Notes: a model not told the origin generated them from the sequence alone. Counted from the stretch's first letter, positions 34,770-44,531 are shown. The stretch: 64,000 nucleotides of DNA from Brevibacterium senegalense (GCF_000285835.1 NZ_HE978603.1:307248-371247); one strand, 5' to 3'. A program made the numbers and translations.

Positions 34770-36044
34770 TCAGCCTCCGGAGACCAGGTTCGGCAGCCAG
34801 AGCGACAGCTGCGGGACACCGGACACGATCGCGATGCTGATGAGAAGCACCAGGATGAACGGGATGACCGCCTTCGACAGTGCGGACAGCGACAGCTTCG
34901 CCAGATCGGATGCGACGAACAGGTTCAAGCCCACCGGCGGTGTCACCATTCCGACGGACAGGTTGACCACCATGATCATGCCGAAGTGCACCGGGTCGAT
35001 CCCCAGACCCACCGCCATCGGCAGCAGGATCGGGACGAAGATCAGGATTGCGGCCGCAGCCTCGACGAACATGCCCGCGATGAGCAGCAGCACGTTCGCC
35101 AGGATCAGGAAGCCGATGACACCCAAGTTGATCGATTCCATGAAGCCGAGGACCTGATCCGGGAAACCCAACACGTTGATGTAGAACGCGAAGAGGCCTG
35201 CCGCCGCGATGACGATCATGACGATCGCAGACGTCACCGCTGAATCCGCGAAGGCATCCGCCAGTTTCTTCAGCGTGAATCGCTTGTAGACGAAGCCGAC
35301 GATGAGCGCGTACAGCACGGCCACCACCGCGGCTTCCGTGGGTGTGAAGATTCCGCCGTAGATTCCACCCAGCACCAGCACCGGCATCAGCAGTGCCAGG
35401 ATCGCCCTGCGGAATGCGACCAGCAACTCTCTGCCGGTCGCCTTCTGCACACCCTTGTACCCCCGCTTGCGTGAGGAGAAGTACGCCATGAGTAGCAGCG
35501 ACATCGTCACGACGACACCGGGCAGGATGCCGGCCATGAACATGTCACCCGCGGACTCATTAGCTGCGACGGCGAAGAGGATGAGCGGGATGCTGGGCGG
35601 GATGATGACACCCAGCGCACCGGAGACCGCCTGATTCGCGGCGGTGAAGCCCCGCCCGTAGCCGTGCGCCAGCATGGCCGGGATGAGGATCGATCCGATC
35701 GCAGCCACCGTCGCCGCACCGGATCCGGAGATCGCGGCGAAGAACATCGAGGTGAGGACCGCCGCCATGGCGAGACCACCGGTCAGGTGACCGATGAGCG
35801 CACTGCCGAAGTCGATGAGGCGCTCGGAGATCCCGCCCACCTGCATGAGGTGCCCCGCGAGGATGAAGAACGGGATCGCCATGAGGGGGAACGAGTTGAG
35901 GGCGATGAACATCTGCTGGGGAACGACCTCCAGCCCGAAGATGCCCGACGTGCCGATGGCCACCGTCGTGGATCCCGCGATCGCGACGGCAATCGGTGCG
36001 CCGACGAACAGCAGGATGACAGCACAGATGATGAGGACCATCAT
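34770..36044 (-). CDS. dctM: TRAP transporter large permease (DctM)
   Basis: 424 residues with about 12 membrane helices, usual length for DctM. Hallmarks: GSGAATVAAIGSILIPAMLA, then IIPPSIPLILFAVAANES and MVTPPVGLNLFVASDLAK. It forms the Na+-driven channel of the TRAP transporter with DctQ. Start overlaps the dctQ stop (ATGA). Confidence 0.92.
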   Translation of the reverse strand: MMVLIICAVILLFVGAPIAVAIAGSTTVAIGTSGIFGLEVVPQQMFIALNSFPLMAIPFFILAGHLMQVGGISERLIDFGSALIGHLTGGLAMAAVLTSMFFAAISGSGAATVAAIGSILIPAMLAHGYGRGFTAANQAVSGALGVIIPPSIPLILFAVAANESAGDMFMAGILPGVVVTMSLLLMAYFSSRKRGYKGVQKATGRELLVAFRRAILALLMPVLVLGGIYGGIFTPTEAAVVAVLYALIVGFVYKRFTLKKLADAFADSAVTSAIVMIVIAAAGLFAFYINVLGFPDQVLGFMESINLGVIGFLILANVLLLIAGMFVEAAAAILIFVPILLPMAVGLGIDPVHFGMIMVVNLSVGMVTPPVGLNLFVASDLAKLSLSALSKAVIPFILVLLISIAIVSGVPQLSLWLPNLVSGG

Positions 36045-36661
36045 GAGCGATCACCGCCCTTCTGCGAACCGTTCGAATCGGTCGCATCCGCGTCATCCGC
36101 CTCGCTCAGCCGTGTCGCATCGGCATGTGCGTCGGCTTCCGCTTCAGCCACGAGCTCCTCGACCCCCGACTCCTCTTCGACACCCAGCGCCACACCGAAC
36201 ATCTGGTGGATCGTGTTGATGATGAGGAGGAGTCCACCCACCGGCAGCGCCGCCATCGGAATGCTCATGCTCACCTCGGTCGCCGGGGTCAGCTGGTACG
36301 ACACCGCGTTGACGATGAAGAACCCGAAGACGACCAGCACCAGGTAGAACACGATCGACAGCATCCCGGCGATCATGATCACGGTGGTCTTCGCCCGGCC
36401 GCTCAATATGTGCTCGACGAGGTCGACCTTCATGAGACGGCCGTTCTTCGCCGCGTAAGCGGCTCCGACGATGACCAGCCACACCATGACGAAGCGGGAC
36501 ACCTCCTCGGAGAAGGTGAGAGACTCTCCCACGATGAAACGGGCGATCACCTGCCATCCGATCAGCACCGTCATGACGAGCATGAGTGCCGCGAGTATCC
36601 ACCGGACGGCGATATTGAGCCCGTCCACCACTCGCCTGTACTGCTCCATGAACGCAGTCAT
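36041..36661 (-). CDS. dctQ: TRAP transporter small permease (DctQ)
   Basis: 206 residues; four membrane helices in residues 15-160, then an acidic, Ser/Ala-rich C-terminal tail of about 45 residues (EEESGVEELVAEAEADAHAD) longer than usual in DctQ. WQVIARFIVGESLTFSEEVS is the family signature. The start overlaps the dctP stop (ATGA). Confidence 0.9.
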   Translation of the reverse strand: MTAFMEQYRRVVDGLNIAVRWILAALMLVMTVLIGWQVIARFIVGESLTFSEEVSRFVMVWLVIVGAAYAAKNGRLMKVDLVEHILSGRAKTTVIMIAGMLSIVFYLVLVVFGFFIVNAVSYQLTPATEVSMSIPMAALPVGGLLLIINTIHQMFGVALGVEEESGVEELVAEAEADAHADATRLSEADDADATDSNGSQKGGDRS

Positions 36662-37692
36662 CCGTCTGCCTCCTCGGACCGGGTGCTGGGGGCTTCTTCC
36701 AAGACCCGACCGATGAGATCGCGAGGGATCTCGTCCTGCCAGGCATCCAGAACAGGGCGGGTCGCGTCCACGAATGCATCGCGGTCGATCTCCGTCTTCT
36801 CCATGCCCTCGTCGAGCATGAGCTGAAGTGCCTCGTCCTCCTGGATGGCGCTGGCCTCCCGCTGGATGTCAGTCGCATACTCACCGGCCTCCAGGATGGC
36901 CTGCTGGTCAGCCTCGGAGAACGACTGGAAGTACTTCTCGGAGATCATCATCGGAGCGGGCGAGTACACGTGCTGCGTCATCGCGACGTAGTCCTGCACT
37001 TCGAAGAAGCGCACGTCCGCGATCGTCGCGATGGGGTTCTCCTGGCTGTCGATGACACCCTGCTGCAGAGCTGTGTACACCTCCGGCCATGCCATCGGGA
37101 TCGCGTCCGTGCCCAACGCGGACCACGTCTGGATCTGAGCCGTGCTCTCCTGCGTCCGGTGCTTGATGCCCTGCAGGTCCTCGGGCGTCTCGATAGGACG
37201 CTTCGAGTTCGTCTCGTAGCGGAAGCCGTTCTCCGTCCACGACAGGATGCGGACATTCGTCGTCTCCAGGAACTCGTCCGCGAGCTCCTGTCCGATCTCG
37301 CCGTCCAGCACGCCGTAGACGTGGTCCAGATCCTCGAAGAGGTACGGCATGTCGAAGAGCATGAACGAGCGGACGAAACCGCCCATAGGGCCGGTCGACG
37401 CCATGCCCATCTGGATCGAGTTGATCGACATGCCCTCGACGACCTCGCGCTCACCGCCCAGCGCGTTGTTGTAGTAGAACTTCACTCCGATGCGGCCGTC
37501 CGTGAGCTCGGAGAGCTTCTCCGCGAACGCCTTCCCACCCTCGTGATGGTGAGAATCCGGACCCAGCGCCAGGCTGAAGTTGATGGTGCCCTCGTAGTCG
37601 TCATCCTTGCTGACGATCGCACCGCACGATGACAGCAGCAGACTCGCAGCCGCAGCCATCGCGATGACTCTCAGCTTCTTCCATCCCCGCAT
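36658..37692 (-). CDS. dctP: TRAP transporter substrate-binding lipoprotein (DctP)
   Basis: 344 residues, start behind a strong AAAGGAGG. A short signal peptide ends at the lipobox LLLSSC (about residue 23), so it is tethered to the membrane. The conserved NRxTxxxPxDL-like stretch here is YETNSKRPIETPEDLQGIKH; an Arg or Lys in this region normally binds a substrate carboxylate. It captures an organic acid for DctQM. Context predicts a beta-hydroxy or beta-keto acid. Confidence 0.9.
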   Translation of the reverse strand: MRGWKKLRVIAMAAAASLLLSSCGAIVSKDDDYEGTINFSLALGPDSHHHEGGKAFAEKLSELTDGRIGVKFYYNNALGGEREVVEGMSINSIQMGMASTGPMGGFVRSFMLFDMPYLFEDLDHVYGVLDGEIGQELADEFLETTNVRILSWTENGFRYETNSKRPIETPEDLQGIKHRTQESTAQIQTWSALGTDAIPMAWPEVYTALQQGVIDSQENPIATIADVRFFEVQDYVAMTQHVYSPAPMMISEKYFQSFSEADQQAILEAGEYATDIQREASAIQEDEALQLMLDEGMEKTEIDRDAFVDATRPVLDAWQDEIPRDLIGRVLEEAPSTRSEEADG

Positions 37693-37749
37693 TGCGGCCC
37701 CTCCTTTCTGAATCGGTAGTCCGTCGCCACGTCCTCGTGGCGAGGAATC

Positions 37750-38682
37750 TCAGATCGAGATGTTCTCCTTGCCCTTGAGGCCCAGGATCTCCCGCGCCTC
37801 GTCCGGAGTCGCGACCTCCATGCCCAGCGCTTCCACGAGCTGGACGGCGCGCTCCACCTGCTGCGCGTTCGACTGCGCGAGCTCGCCGCGACCGATCCAC
37901 AGCGAGTCCTCGAGACCCACACGGATGTGGCCGCCGGATGCCAGGGCGACCGCGCCCAGCGGCATCTGGTGGCGGCCCGCCCCCAGCACCGACCACTCGT
38001 AATCCGAGCCCAGCAGCTCATTCGCGATGCGGCGCATGTGCATGAGGTTCTCCGTCGATGCGCCGGTTCCGCCCAGCAGCCCCAGCACCGTCTGGACGAA
38101 CGGACGATCCGGTGCCAGCCCCTCGTCGACGAAGTGCTTGAGGTTGTAGAGGTGCGAGGTGTCGTAGCACTCGAACTCGAACTTCGTGCCGTTGCCCGTA
38201 CCGCGCGTCAGGATCGTCTCGATGTCCGAGTATGTGTTCTTGAAGATCAGGTCGCGACTGTTCTCCAAGTGGTCGCGTTCCCACTGGTGCTCGAACTCCG
38301 TGAAGCGCTTGAGCATGGGGAACAGGCCGAAGTTCATCGACCCCATGTTGAGGGACGCGAGTTCCGGCTCGAACGTCATCGCCGGCTGCATGCGCTCCTC
38401 GACGCTCATGTGCGGCGATCCGCCGCTGGTGAGGTTGATGACTGCATCGGTCGACGCATTGATCTTCTCGATCATGGGCGCGAAGTCATCGGGATCCTGC
38501 GACGGACGACCGTCTTCCGGCTTGCGCGCGTGCAGGTGGACGATCGACGCGCCGGCCTGCGCCGCCTGGATCGACGCGTCTGAGATCTCATCCGAGGTCG
38601 CCGGCAGGTGCGGGGACATGCTGGGAGTGTGGATCGATCCGGTGACAGCACAGGTGATGATGATCTTGCGCTTGGATGCCAT
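37750..38682 (-). CDS. beta-keto acid cleavage enzyme (BKACE family)
   Basis: 310 residues. Zinc ligands HLHAR (residues 49-51 region) with KPEDGRPSQDPDDF after it, LTSGGSPHMSVEERM, and GGHIRVGLEDSLWI at the C-terminus. BKACE proteins condense a beta-keto acid with acetyl-CoA and release acetoacetate plus a new acyl-CoA. The founding member acts on 3-keto-5-aminohexanoate, others on dehydrocarnitine or similar. It is third in the lacI-SDR-BKACE-dctPQM operon. Its substrate would be the keto form of the acid imported by the TRAP system. Confidence 0.88.
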   Translation of the reverse strand: MASKRKIIITCAVTGSIHTPSMSPHLPATSDEISDASIQAAQAGASIVHLHARKPEDGRPSQDPDDFAPMIEKINASTDAVINLTSGGSPHMSVEERMQPAMTFEPELASLNMGSMNFGLFPMLKRFTEFEHQWERDHLENSRDLIFKNTYSDIETILTRGTGNGTKFEFECYDTSHLYNLKHFVDEGLAPDRPFVQTVLGLLGGTGASTENLMHMRRIANELLGSDYEWSVLGAGRHQMPLGAVALASGGHIRVGLEDSLWIGRGELAQSNAQQVERAVQLVEALGMEVATPDEAREILGLKGKENISI

Positions 38683-38724
38683 GGTGCGTTCCTTTCGGGG
38701 TGCGGGCAGTACGTGCGGTGCGGG

Positions 38725-39483
38725 TCAGTAGAGCTTCTGGGTGAAGCCGTCGACGGAGAGCATCTGGCCGTTGATCTGGCGAGCGTCGGGGCCCACCAGG
38801 AAGCTGACCATCCCCGCAACGGATGCGGGATCGATGAACTCGCCGATCGCGCTCTGGTTGCGGTAGTCGGCGGCGACCTCCTCCACCGAGGAGCCCAGGA
38901 CTGCGGCCTTCGCCTCGATGACGCCCTCGATCCGGGGGCCGCCCACCGCGCCGGGGCAGATCGCGTTCGTCGTGATGCCCTCCGGTCCCAGTTCGATCGC
39001 CAGGGACTTCGTGAACCCGAAGACGGCGGACTTCGAGGCGGAGTACACGGACCGGCCGAACATGCCCAACACGCCGGCGGCGGACGACATGTTGACGATG
39101 CGACCCGCCTCGGACTCCCGCAGCAGCGGCAGCAGCGCCTTGACGTGGAGGAACTGCGCGGTGAGGTTGATGGACACGGTCCGCTCCCAGTCCGTCAGCT
39201 CGATGTCCTCGACACGGGCGGTGGGGCCGGCGACACCCGCGTTGTTCACCAGCACGTCGAGCCGGCCGAACGTCTCCCGCACCTGCTCTGCCAGGGCGGC
39301 CGCGTCCTCGGGCTTGGACGCATCGGCGACCACAGCGTGCAGTCCGGCGCGCTGGGCGTCCTCGACGGCCTCGGCGGACACGTCCGTCACCAGAACGGTG
39401 AAGCCGTCTGCGACCAGCCGGTCCGCGATGGCGCGGCCGATCCCTGCGGCTCCGGCGGTGACGACTGCGATGCGCTGACCCAT
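38725..39483 (-). CDS. short-chain dehydrogenase (SDR), first enzyme of the BKACE operon
   Basis: 252 residues, classical SDR: TAGAAGIGRAIADRLVADG (cofactor loop), NNAGVAG, NMSSAAGVLGM and YSASKSAVFG (catalytic Ser, Tyr, Lys). It starts one base after the LacI gene stop. It ends QKLY-type like 3-oxoacyl reductases. It likely oxidises the hydroxyl of the imported acid. Confidence 0.87.
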   Translation of the reverse strand: MGQRIAVVTAGAAGIGRAIADRLVADGFTVLVTDVSAEAVEDAQRAGLHAVVADASKPEDAAALAEQVRETFGRLDVLVNNAGVAGPTARVEDIELTDWERTVSINLTAQFLHVKALLPLLRESEAGRIVNMSSAAGVLGMFGRSVYSASKSAVFGFTKSLAIELGPEGITTNAICPGAVGGPRIEGVIEAKAAVLGSSVEEVAADYRNQSAIGEFIDPASVAGMVSFLVGPDARQINGQMLSVDGFTQKLY

Positions 39484-39484
39484 G

Positions 39485-40564
39485 TCAGGTGTCCTTTCGA
39501 GTGAAGTGCGTGGTGGTGCGGGGGCAGCCGCACGTGCGGCCGATATGCAGCGTGTGCGGAACGATCACCGTGCGGTGTTCGTCGTGCGTGCCTGAACGGA
39601 GACGGTGGAGGAGCTGGTGGGCGGCAGTGCTGCCCATCTCCTTGAGCGGCTGGATGACGGTCGTCAGTCCGATGAGGGGTGACGTGGTGTGCCGGAGCCC
39701 GTCGAACCCGGTGACGATCATGTCGCGGCCTGCTTCGATCCCGTCCTCGGCGAGCGCTTCCATGACGCCCAGACTGATCTCGTCACTCCCGCACAAGATC
39801 GCGTCCGGACGCTCTGGAAGTTCCATGAGGTGCCGGGCGGCGCGGTGACCGCCAGCGCGTGAGAGGTCGGTGGCGATCCTCCTCTCGGTCGGGACGTGCA
39901 GACGCGCATTCGACAGCGCGTCGTTCATGCCCTTCTCCCTCTGAGCAGACGCAGTGCTGAATCGCGGGCCGACGACTGTTGCGGGGCGCCGCGGATGATG
40001 ACTCACGACGTGCTGCGCAACCTGTCGCGAGGCCGTGTAGTCGTCGATCCCCACGAAGTCGGCAGACACGTACTCGGAACGACGCGACAGGAACGTGAAG
40101 GGGATCCGCTCTTCTCGCAGCGTCAGGAGCGCCGTCGCATCCTCGCGGTGGGACGCAAGGACGATCGCGCCGTCGATGTTCCGGTTCACAAGGGTCCGTG
40201 CCGCGGCTTCCAGCCGCGCCGGGTCGTCGTCCGTCGCGACGACGAGGACTTCGAACCCTTCTGCCGCCGCGACCTCGAGGATCTCGTGCGACCAGTACGG
40301 AAACATGGGGTTGGTGAGATTCGGGACGATCAGCGCGATCACTCGCGTCAACGCGGAGGCTGCGGACCCGGTCGCGCTTGGGCGCAGCCCCCGAGCATTG
40401 GCGAGCTTAAGGATCCGCCGCCGCATCTGGTCGGAAACCCCGGACTTCCCGTTGAGCGCGTACGAGACAGTGGCGGCGGACACACCCAGCTCGCGCGCGA
40501 TGCTCGCTGCCGAAACCTGCGTCGGATCTGAAGGATCAGCGTCATCCAGGCGCTGTTGCACCAC
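39485..40564 (-). CDS. LacI-family regulator heading the BKACE-TRAP operon
   Basis: 359 residues. The helix-turn-helix is SIARELGVSAATVSYALNGK, about 17 residues further from the N-terminus than usual. The effector domain has VIALIVPNLTNPMFPYW and DAILCGSDEISLGVMEAL. A terminal CGCP motif is present. It is co-transcribed with the SDR, so repression is autoregulatory. The GTTAAGT inverted repeats 64-103 bases upstream are its probable operator. Confidence 0.88.
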   Translation of the reverse strand: MVQQRLDDADPSDPTQVSAASIARELGVSAATVSYALNGKSGVSDQMRRRILKLANARGLRPSATGSAASALTRVIALIVPNLTNPMFPYWSHEILEVAAAEGFEVLVVATDDDPARLEAAARTLVNRNIDGAIVLASHREDATALLTLREERIPFTFLSRRSEYVSADFVGIDDYTASRQVAQHVVSHHPRRPATVVGPRFSTASAQREKGMNDALSNARLHVPTERRIATDLSRAGGHRAARHLMELPERPDAILCGSDEISLGVMEALAEDGIEAGRDMIVTGFDGLRHTTSPLIGLTTVIQPLKEMGSTAAHQLLHRLRSGTHDEHRTVIVPHTLHIGRTCGCPRTTTHFTRKDT

Positions 40565-40627
40565 TGGGTCACCTCCTCGTGCTCCCGAAACTCGTGAATG
40601 CTGATGAATCTAGACCCTGAGTCTCGG

Positions 40628-40667
40628 GTTAAGTGATGTTAAGTCGAATCGCTACTGTTACTTAACA
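40628..40667. promoter_or_regulatory. operator of the divergent BKACE and 3-HCDH operons
   Basis: Three GTTAAGT half-sites: GTTAAGTG at 40628, TGTTAAGT at 40637-40644 and the inverted ACTTAACA at 40660-40667. The first two are direct repeats 10 bases apart. The site lies between divergent start codons at 40564 and 40756. Confidence 0.6.
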
Positions 40668-40755
40668 CGGCCGCCGCGAAGCGGCACAGATGTTGACCAC
40701 CGGCGATCATTCGAAGCGCAGACCGCCGATGATGCGACACCCGGAGGAGTCGAGG

Positions 40756-41769
40756 ATGACTGGATCGATCACACGCGCCGCCGTCGTGGGCGGGGGATAC
40801 ATGGGCGGCGGGATCGCCGCGACGATCGCGGGAGCGGGAGTGCCCTGCGTGCTCATCGACATCGATCCGGCGACCAGCCGGCGCCGCGTGGGCGAGCTCC
40901 TCGCGGAGTCCCGCGACTGGGTGGACAAGGGCCTTCTCGACGCCGCGGAGGCGGACGTCGTCGCCGCCAACCTGATCGCGGGCGACGGCATCGAGGAGTC
41001 GCTGGACGGCGTGAACTTCATCATCGAGGCGGTGCCGGAGGTGCTCGAGCTCAAGCATTCGACGCTGGCCCGCGTCTCCGCCGCCGCGCACCCGGAGGCG
41101 ATCATCGCCTCGAACACATCCACCCTGCCCATCGGCACGCTCGCGGAGTCCGTCACCGGGCCGGAGCGCTTCCTGGGCTGCCACTGGATGAACCCGTCCC
41201 GGCTGATCCCGGGCGTGGAGATCATCCCCAGCGTGCACACCGTGGAGTCCGCGACTGCTGCGGCCACCGACTTCCACCGCCACGTGGGCAAGCGGCCCAC
41301 CACGATCAGCGATGTCCCCGCCTTCATCGCGAACCGCCTGCAGCACGCCCTGTTCGCGGAGGCGCTCAAGCTGGTCGACGAGGGCGTCGCCACCCCCGAG
41401 GTCGTCGACGAGGTCTCCCGCAACTCCTTCGGCTACCGCCTGGCCGCGTTCGGCCCGTTCGAGGTCGCGGACATGGCAGGACTGGACGTCTACCAGGCGT
41501 GCCTGCAGACGGAGTCCGCCGCTTACGGCGACCGCTTCGCCTCCACCCCACTGCTGGAGGAACGGGTCGACGCGGGCGACCTGGGACTGAAGAATGGCAG
41601 CGGCATCACCCCGCTGGCCTCCCACGACCCGCAGCGGGTCAGCGCGATCCGCAACCAGTACTTCCGCGGTCTCACCGCACTGCTCGACTCGATCGACGGA
41701 CTCGAGGACCTCCGCAGTGCGCCGGCGAAATCCGCGCCGACTCCGGCCACGGACGACACCAGCGCCTGA
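40756..41769 (+). CDS. 3-hydroxyacyl-CoA dehydrogenase-family protein (carnitine dehydrogenase-like)
   Basis: 337 residues from ATG 40756 after GGAGGAG. The NAD loop is VGGGYMGGGIAATIAGAG, then SNTSTLPIGTLAESV, FLGCHWMNPSRLIPGVEII (active-site His) and VPAFIANRLQHALFAEAL. Length and lack of a hydratase domain match stand-alone dehydrogenases of hydroxy acids such as L-carnitine dehydrogenase. Together with BKACE it recalls the carnitine route, but no thioesterase or GbcAB is visible. Confidence 0.85.
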   Translation: MTGSITRAAVVGGGYMGGGIAATIAGAGVPCVLIDIDPATSRRRVGELLAESRDWVDKGLLDAAEADVVAANLIAGDGIEESLDGVNFIIEAVPEVLELKHSTLARVSAAAHPEAIIASNTSTLPIGTLAESVTGPERFLGCHWMNPSRLIPGVEIIPSVHTVESATAAATDFHRHVGKRPTTISDVPAFIANRLQHALFAEALKLVDEGVATPEVVDEVSRNSFGYRLAAFGPFEVADMAGLDVYQACLQTESAAYGDRFASTPLLEERVDAGDLGLKNGSGITPLASHDPQRVSAIRNQYFRGLTALLDSIDGLEDLRSAPAKSAPTPATDDTSA

Positions 41770-41836
41770 GCCCGCCGCCGCACGCTCCCAGTACTTTCCA
41801 GCCTTCTCCCTTGACCCTCCGACTCGAAGGATCCCC

Positions 41837-42622
41837 ATGAACCCCACCCCCGGCCACGCCTCCCCGCAGTCATTCGATCTGACCGGTCGCCATGTGCTGG
41901 TCACCGGTGCCGGCCGCGGGCTGGGCCAGTCCATGGCCCTCACCGCCGCCGCCTTCGGTGCGACGGTCACCGCCGTGTCCCGGTCCGCTGACCAGCTGGA
42001 CACCACAGCCGAGGCCGCAGCCGGCCTGCCCGGTGAGGTCCGGATCGCGCCCGCAGACGTCGCGGACCTCGACAGCTTGGACACCCTGGCCTCGGATGCG
42101 CACGCGCACGCTCCCCTCTATGGGGTCATCCATGCGGCGGGCGTGCAGCGCCGCCTCGATGCAGAGGACGTGACTCCGCAGATCTGGCGGGAGGTCATGA
42201 CACTCAACCTGGACGCACCGTTCTTCCTCAGTCAGGCCATCGCCAAGCGGCAGCTGGCAGACGGGCTCGCCGGATCGCATGTCTTCATCGGGTCCCTCAA
42301 CAGCAGCATCGGCCTGCCGCGCAATGTCCCGTATGTGACATCGAAAACGGGACTGGTGGGCGTGACCCGCGCGCTGTCGACCGAATGGTCCGGCCGCGGC
42401 ATCCGCGCCAACGCGGTGGGCCCCGGCTACTACCGGACCGCCCTGACGGAGACCCTGCTGAACAACCCCGCGGACCACGACCGGATCATGGCGCGGATCC
42501 CGATGAAGCGGTTCGGACTGCCGGAAGAGCTGGGCGGCACCATCGCGTTCCTCCTCTCCGATGCCTCGTCCTACGTGTCCGGCCAGATCCTCAACGTGGA
42601 CGGCGGCTGGCTGGGGTCGTGA
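41837..42622 (+). CDS. short-chain dehydrogenase (SDR)
   Basis: 261 residues from ATG 41837 with GAAGGA ahead. Classical [31 protein letters not shown] (NNAG position altered to HAAG), [10 protein letters not shown] and [10 protein letters not shown]. The altered NNAG loop is seen in gluconate 5-dehydrogenase-like SDRs. It lies 67 bases after the 3-HCDH gene, in the same operon. Substrate unknown. Confidence 0.85.
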   Translation: MNPTPGHASPQSFDLTGRHVLVTGAGRGLGQSMALTAAAFGATVTAVSRSADQLDTTAEAAAGLPGEVRIAPADVADLDSLDTLASDAHAHAPLYGVIHAAGVQRRLDAEDVTPQIWREVMTLNLDAPFFLSQAIAKRQLADGLAGSHVFIGSLNSSIGLPRNVPYVTSKTGLVGVTRALSTEWSGRGIRANAVGPGYYRTALTETLLNNPADHDRIMARIPMKRFGLPEELGGTIAFLLSDASSYVSGQILNVDGGWLGS

Positions 42623-42734
42623 TTTCCCTCAGCACTTCCCCCGTCACAGGGAGATTTTGAACACTTGTAGAGCCTGCGATAGAACTGTGACTGCCACCAC
42701 TTCCAATGGCGCCAGCCGGGATCGAGGACTACGC

Positions 42735-43475
42735 ATGCAGTTCCAGGGAAAGACCTTCATCGTCACGGGCGGAGCATCCGGCCTGGGTGCCGCGACCACC
42801 GCCGCCTTCATCGAGCAGGGCGCGACAGTGTTCGTCGCAGACGTCAAGGGCGAGGCGCCTGAAGGCGCCACCTTCGTCCAGACCGATGTCACGGACGAAG
42901 CGAGCGTCACCGCCCTCGTCGAGCAGGCGAACGCGGAGGGCACGCTGGCGGGCGTCGTCAACTGCGCGGGCATCGGCGTCGCGCAGAAGACCGTGGGCAA
43001 GAGCGGTCCCCACGACCTCGCCGCCTACACCAAGGTCATCCAGGTCAACCTCATCGGCACCTTCAACGTCATCCGCCTGGCAGCCGCCGCGATGCAGAAC
43101 AACGAGCCCGGTGAGGACGGCGAGCGCGGCGTCATCATCAACACCGCCTCCGTCGCCGCCTACGACGGCCAGATCGGCCAAGCCGCCTACTCCGCATCCA
43201 AGGGCGGCGTCGTGGGCATGACCCTGCCGATCGCTCGCGACCTGGCGAGCTCCGGCATCCGCGTCGTCACGATCGCACCAGGCCTCTTCCTCACGCCGAT
43301 GATGGCGGGACTCCCCCAGGCCGCGCAGGACTCGCTGGGCCAGCAGGTGCCCTTCCCCTCCCGCCTGGGCGACCCCAGCGAGTACGCGGCGCTCACCTCC
43401 AGCATCGTCACGAACCGCATGCTCAACGGTGAGGTCATCCGCCTGGACGGTGCGATCCGCATGGCACCGCGCTGA
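42735..43475 (+). CDS. short-chain dehydrogenase, HSD10-like
   Basis: 246 residues. [51 protein letters not shown] and [20 protein letters not shown] closely follow type 2 3-hydroxyacyl-CoA dehydrogenases (HSD17B10 family). It would oxidise a short branched 3-hydroxyacyl-CoA, perhaps the acyl-CoA produced by BKACE. Third SDR of the locus; followed by a very strong terminator. Confidence 0.87.
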   Translation: MQFQGKTFIVTGGASGLGAATTAAFIEQGATVFVADVKGEAPEGATFVQTDVTDEASVTALVEQANAEGTLAGVVNCAGIGVAQKTVGKSGPHDLAAYTKVIQVNLIGTFNVIRLAAAAMQNNEPGEDGERGVIINTASVAAYDGQIGQAAYSASKGGVVGMTLPIARDLASSGIRVVTIAPGLFLTPMMAGLPQAAQDSLGQQVPFPSRLGDPSEYAALTSSIVTNRMLNGEVIRLDGAIRMAPR

Positions 43476-43493
43476 TCAACCAGCCGGGACACT

Positions 43494-43544
43494 GGAACGA
43501 CTGAGCGGTCGCGGGTCAGGAACCCGCGACCGCTCAGTCGTTCC
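43494..43544. terminator. perfect 23-base-pair bidirectional terminator hairpin
   Basis: Arms 43494-43516 and 43522-43544 are perfect complements around a CAGGA loop. It lies between the convergent SDR gene (ends 43475) and the NYN-domain gene (ends 43550). Confidence 0.85.
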
Positions 43545-43549
43545 GCCGC

Positions 43550-44452
43550 TCAGCCCTTCCGACCTCGGGACCCGCCGCGGAGGCGCACCCACATCTGGCC
43601 GCCGTCGGTCCGGTGGTCCAGGTACGACTGCTCGGTCACGAGGTCGCTGAGCTTACGATGACCGAAGTCGCGGGAGTCGAAGTCCGCGTGCGCCCTGTTC
43701 AAGTGCTGCCCCAGCAGGCTGATGCTCGCCCAGCCGTCATCGCCACTGGTCGCGTTCACGGCCTTCGTGAGCGCGCTCTGCAGATTGATGCCGGACTGGG
43801 GCTCCGGTGCGCTGCTGAACGTGGGCACCAGGGTGAGCCCGGACCCCGCCCCCGAGCTCGCGTCCGGGTCCGACGTGCTGGACGCCTCTGCGGCCTCGGG
43901 CTTGGTGTCCTGCGTCTTGGACCCGCGGCCGGAGGACTTCTTCGGCTCCTGCCGGGCCGCAGGCTCCTGCTGAGCTTCGTCGTCGTGGGAGTCGCCCTCC
44001 CCCAGCAGCTCGAGGTAGATGAACTGGTCGACCGCGTTGCGCAGGGACACGGGTGTCTTGCGACGGCCCAGGCCGATGACGCGCTTGCCGGACTCGCGCA
44101 GGCGGGTGGCCAGGCGCGTGAAGTCGGAATCGGAGGACACGATCGCGAACGCCTCCACGTTCCCCATCCACATGAGGTCCATCGCGTCGATGATGAGTGC
44201 GGAGTCCGTCGAGTTCTTCCCCACCGTGTACGCGAACTGCTGCACGGGCTGGATCGCCCAGCGGTTGAGCTCCTTCTTCCAGCCGTTCAGCTGAGAGGTC
44301 GTCCAGTCGCCGTACGCGCGCTTGATCGTGGGTGTGCCGTGCGCGGCCATCTCCTCCAGGATCGCGCCCGCATGACTGGGCGAGACATTGTCGCAGTCGA
44401 TGAGGACTGCGATCCGGGTATCGTCGTGGGCAGGGGATCCGTGGTTCGCCAT
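43550..44452 (-). CDS. NYN-domain RNase-like protein with C-terminal OST-HTH/LOTUS-like domain
   Basis: 300 residues from ATG 44452. NYN (PIN-like) domain: IAVLIDCDNVSPSHAGAILE (Asp metal ligands), NSTDSALIIDAMDLMW and IVSSDSDFTRLATRLRESG. An acidic, Ser/Gln-rich linker (about 150-215) leads to a C-terminal winged-helix-like part, DDGWASISLLGQHLNRAHAD with DFGHRKLSDLV. This order is that of LabA/limkain-type putative RNases. Cytosolic; target RNA unknown. It runs antiparallel to the TetR gene. Confidence 0.85.
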   Translation of the reverse strand: MANHGSPAHDDTRIAVLIDCDNVSPSHAGAILEEMAAHGTPTIKRAYGDWTTSQLNGWKKELNRWAIQPVQQFAYTVGKNSTDSALIIDAMDLMWMGNVEAFAIVSSDSDFTRLATRLRESGKRVIGLGRRKTPVSLRNAVDQFIYLELLGEGDSHDDEAQQEPAARQEPKKSSGRGSKTQDTKPEAAEASSTSDPDASSGAGSGLTLVPTFSSAPEPQSGINLQSALTKAVNATSGDDGWASISLLGQHLNRAHADFDSRDFGHRKLSDLVTEQSYLDHRTDGGQMWVRLRGGSRGRKG

Positions 44453-44514
44453 ACCCCTCACTGTACGCGGAGGCCTTGACATCCTCGCTCGTGAGGATGC
44501 ATGCTCACTAATAT

Positions 44515-44531
44515 TCTGACATTGACGTCAG
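44515..44531. promoter_or_regulatory. possible TetR operator upstream of the TetR gene
   Basis: TCTGAC (44515-44520) and GTCAGA (44526-44531) form an inverted repeat about 72 bases upstream of the TetR start. A second inverted repeat, CATCCTC/GAGGATG, lies at about 44480-44500. Confidence 0.4.
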
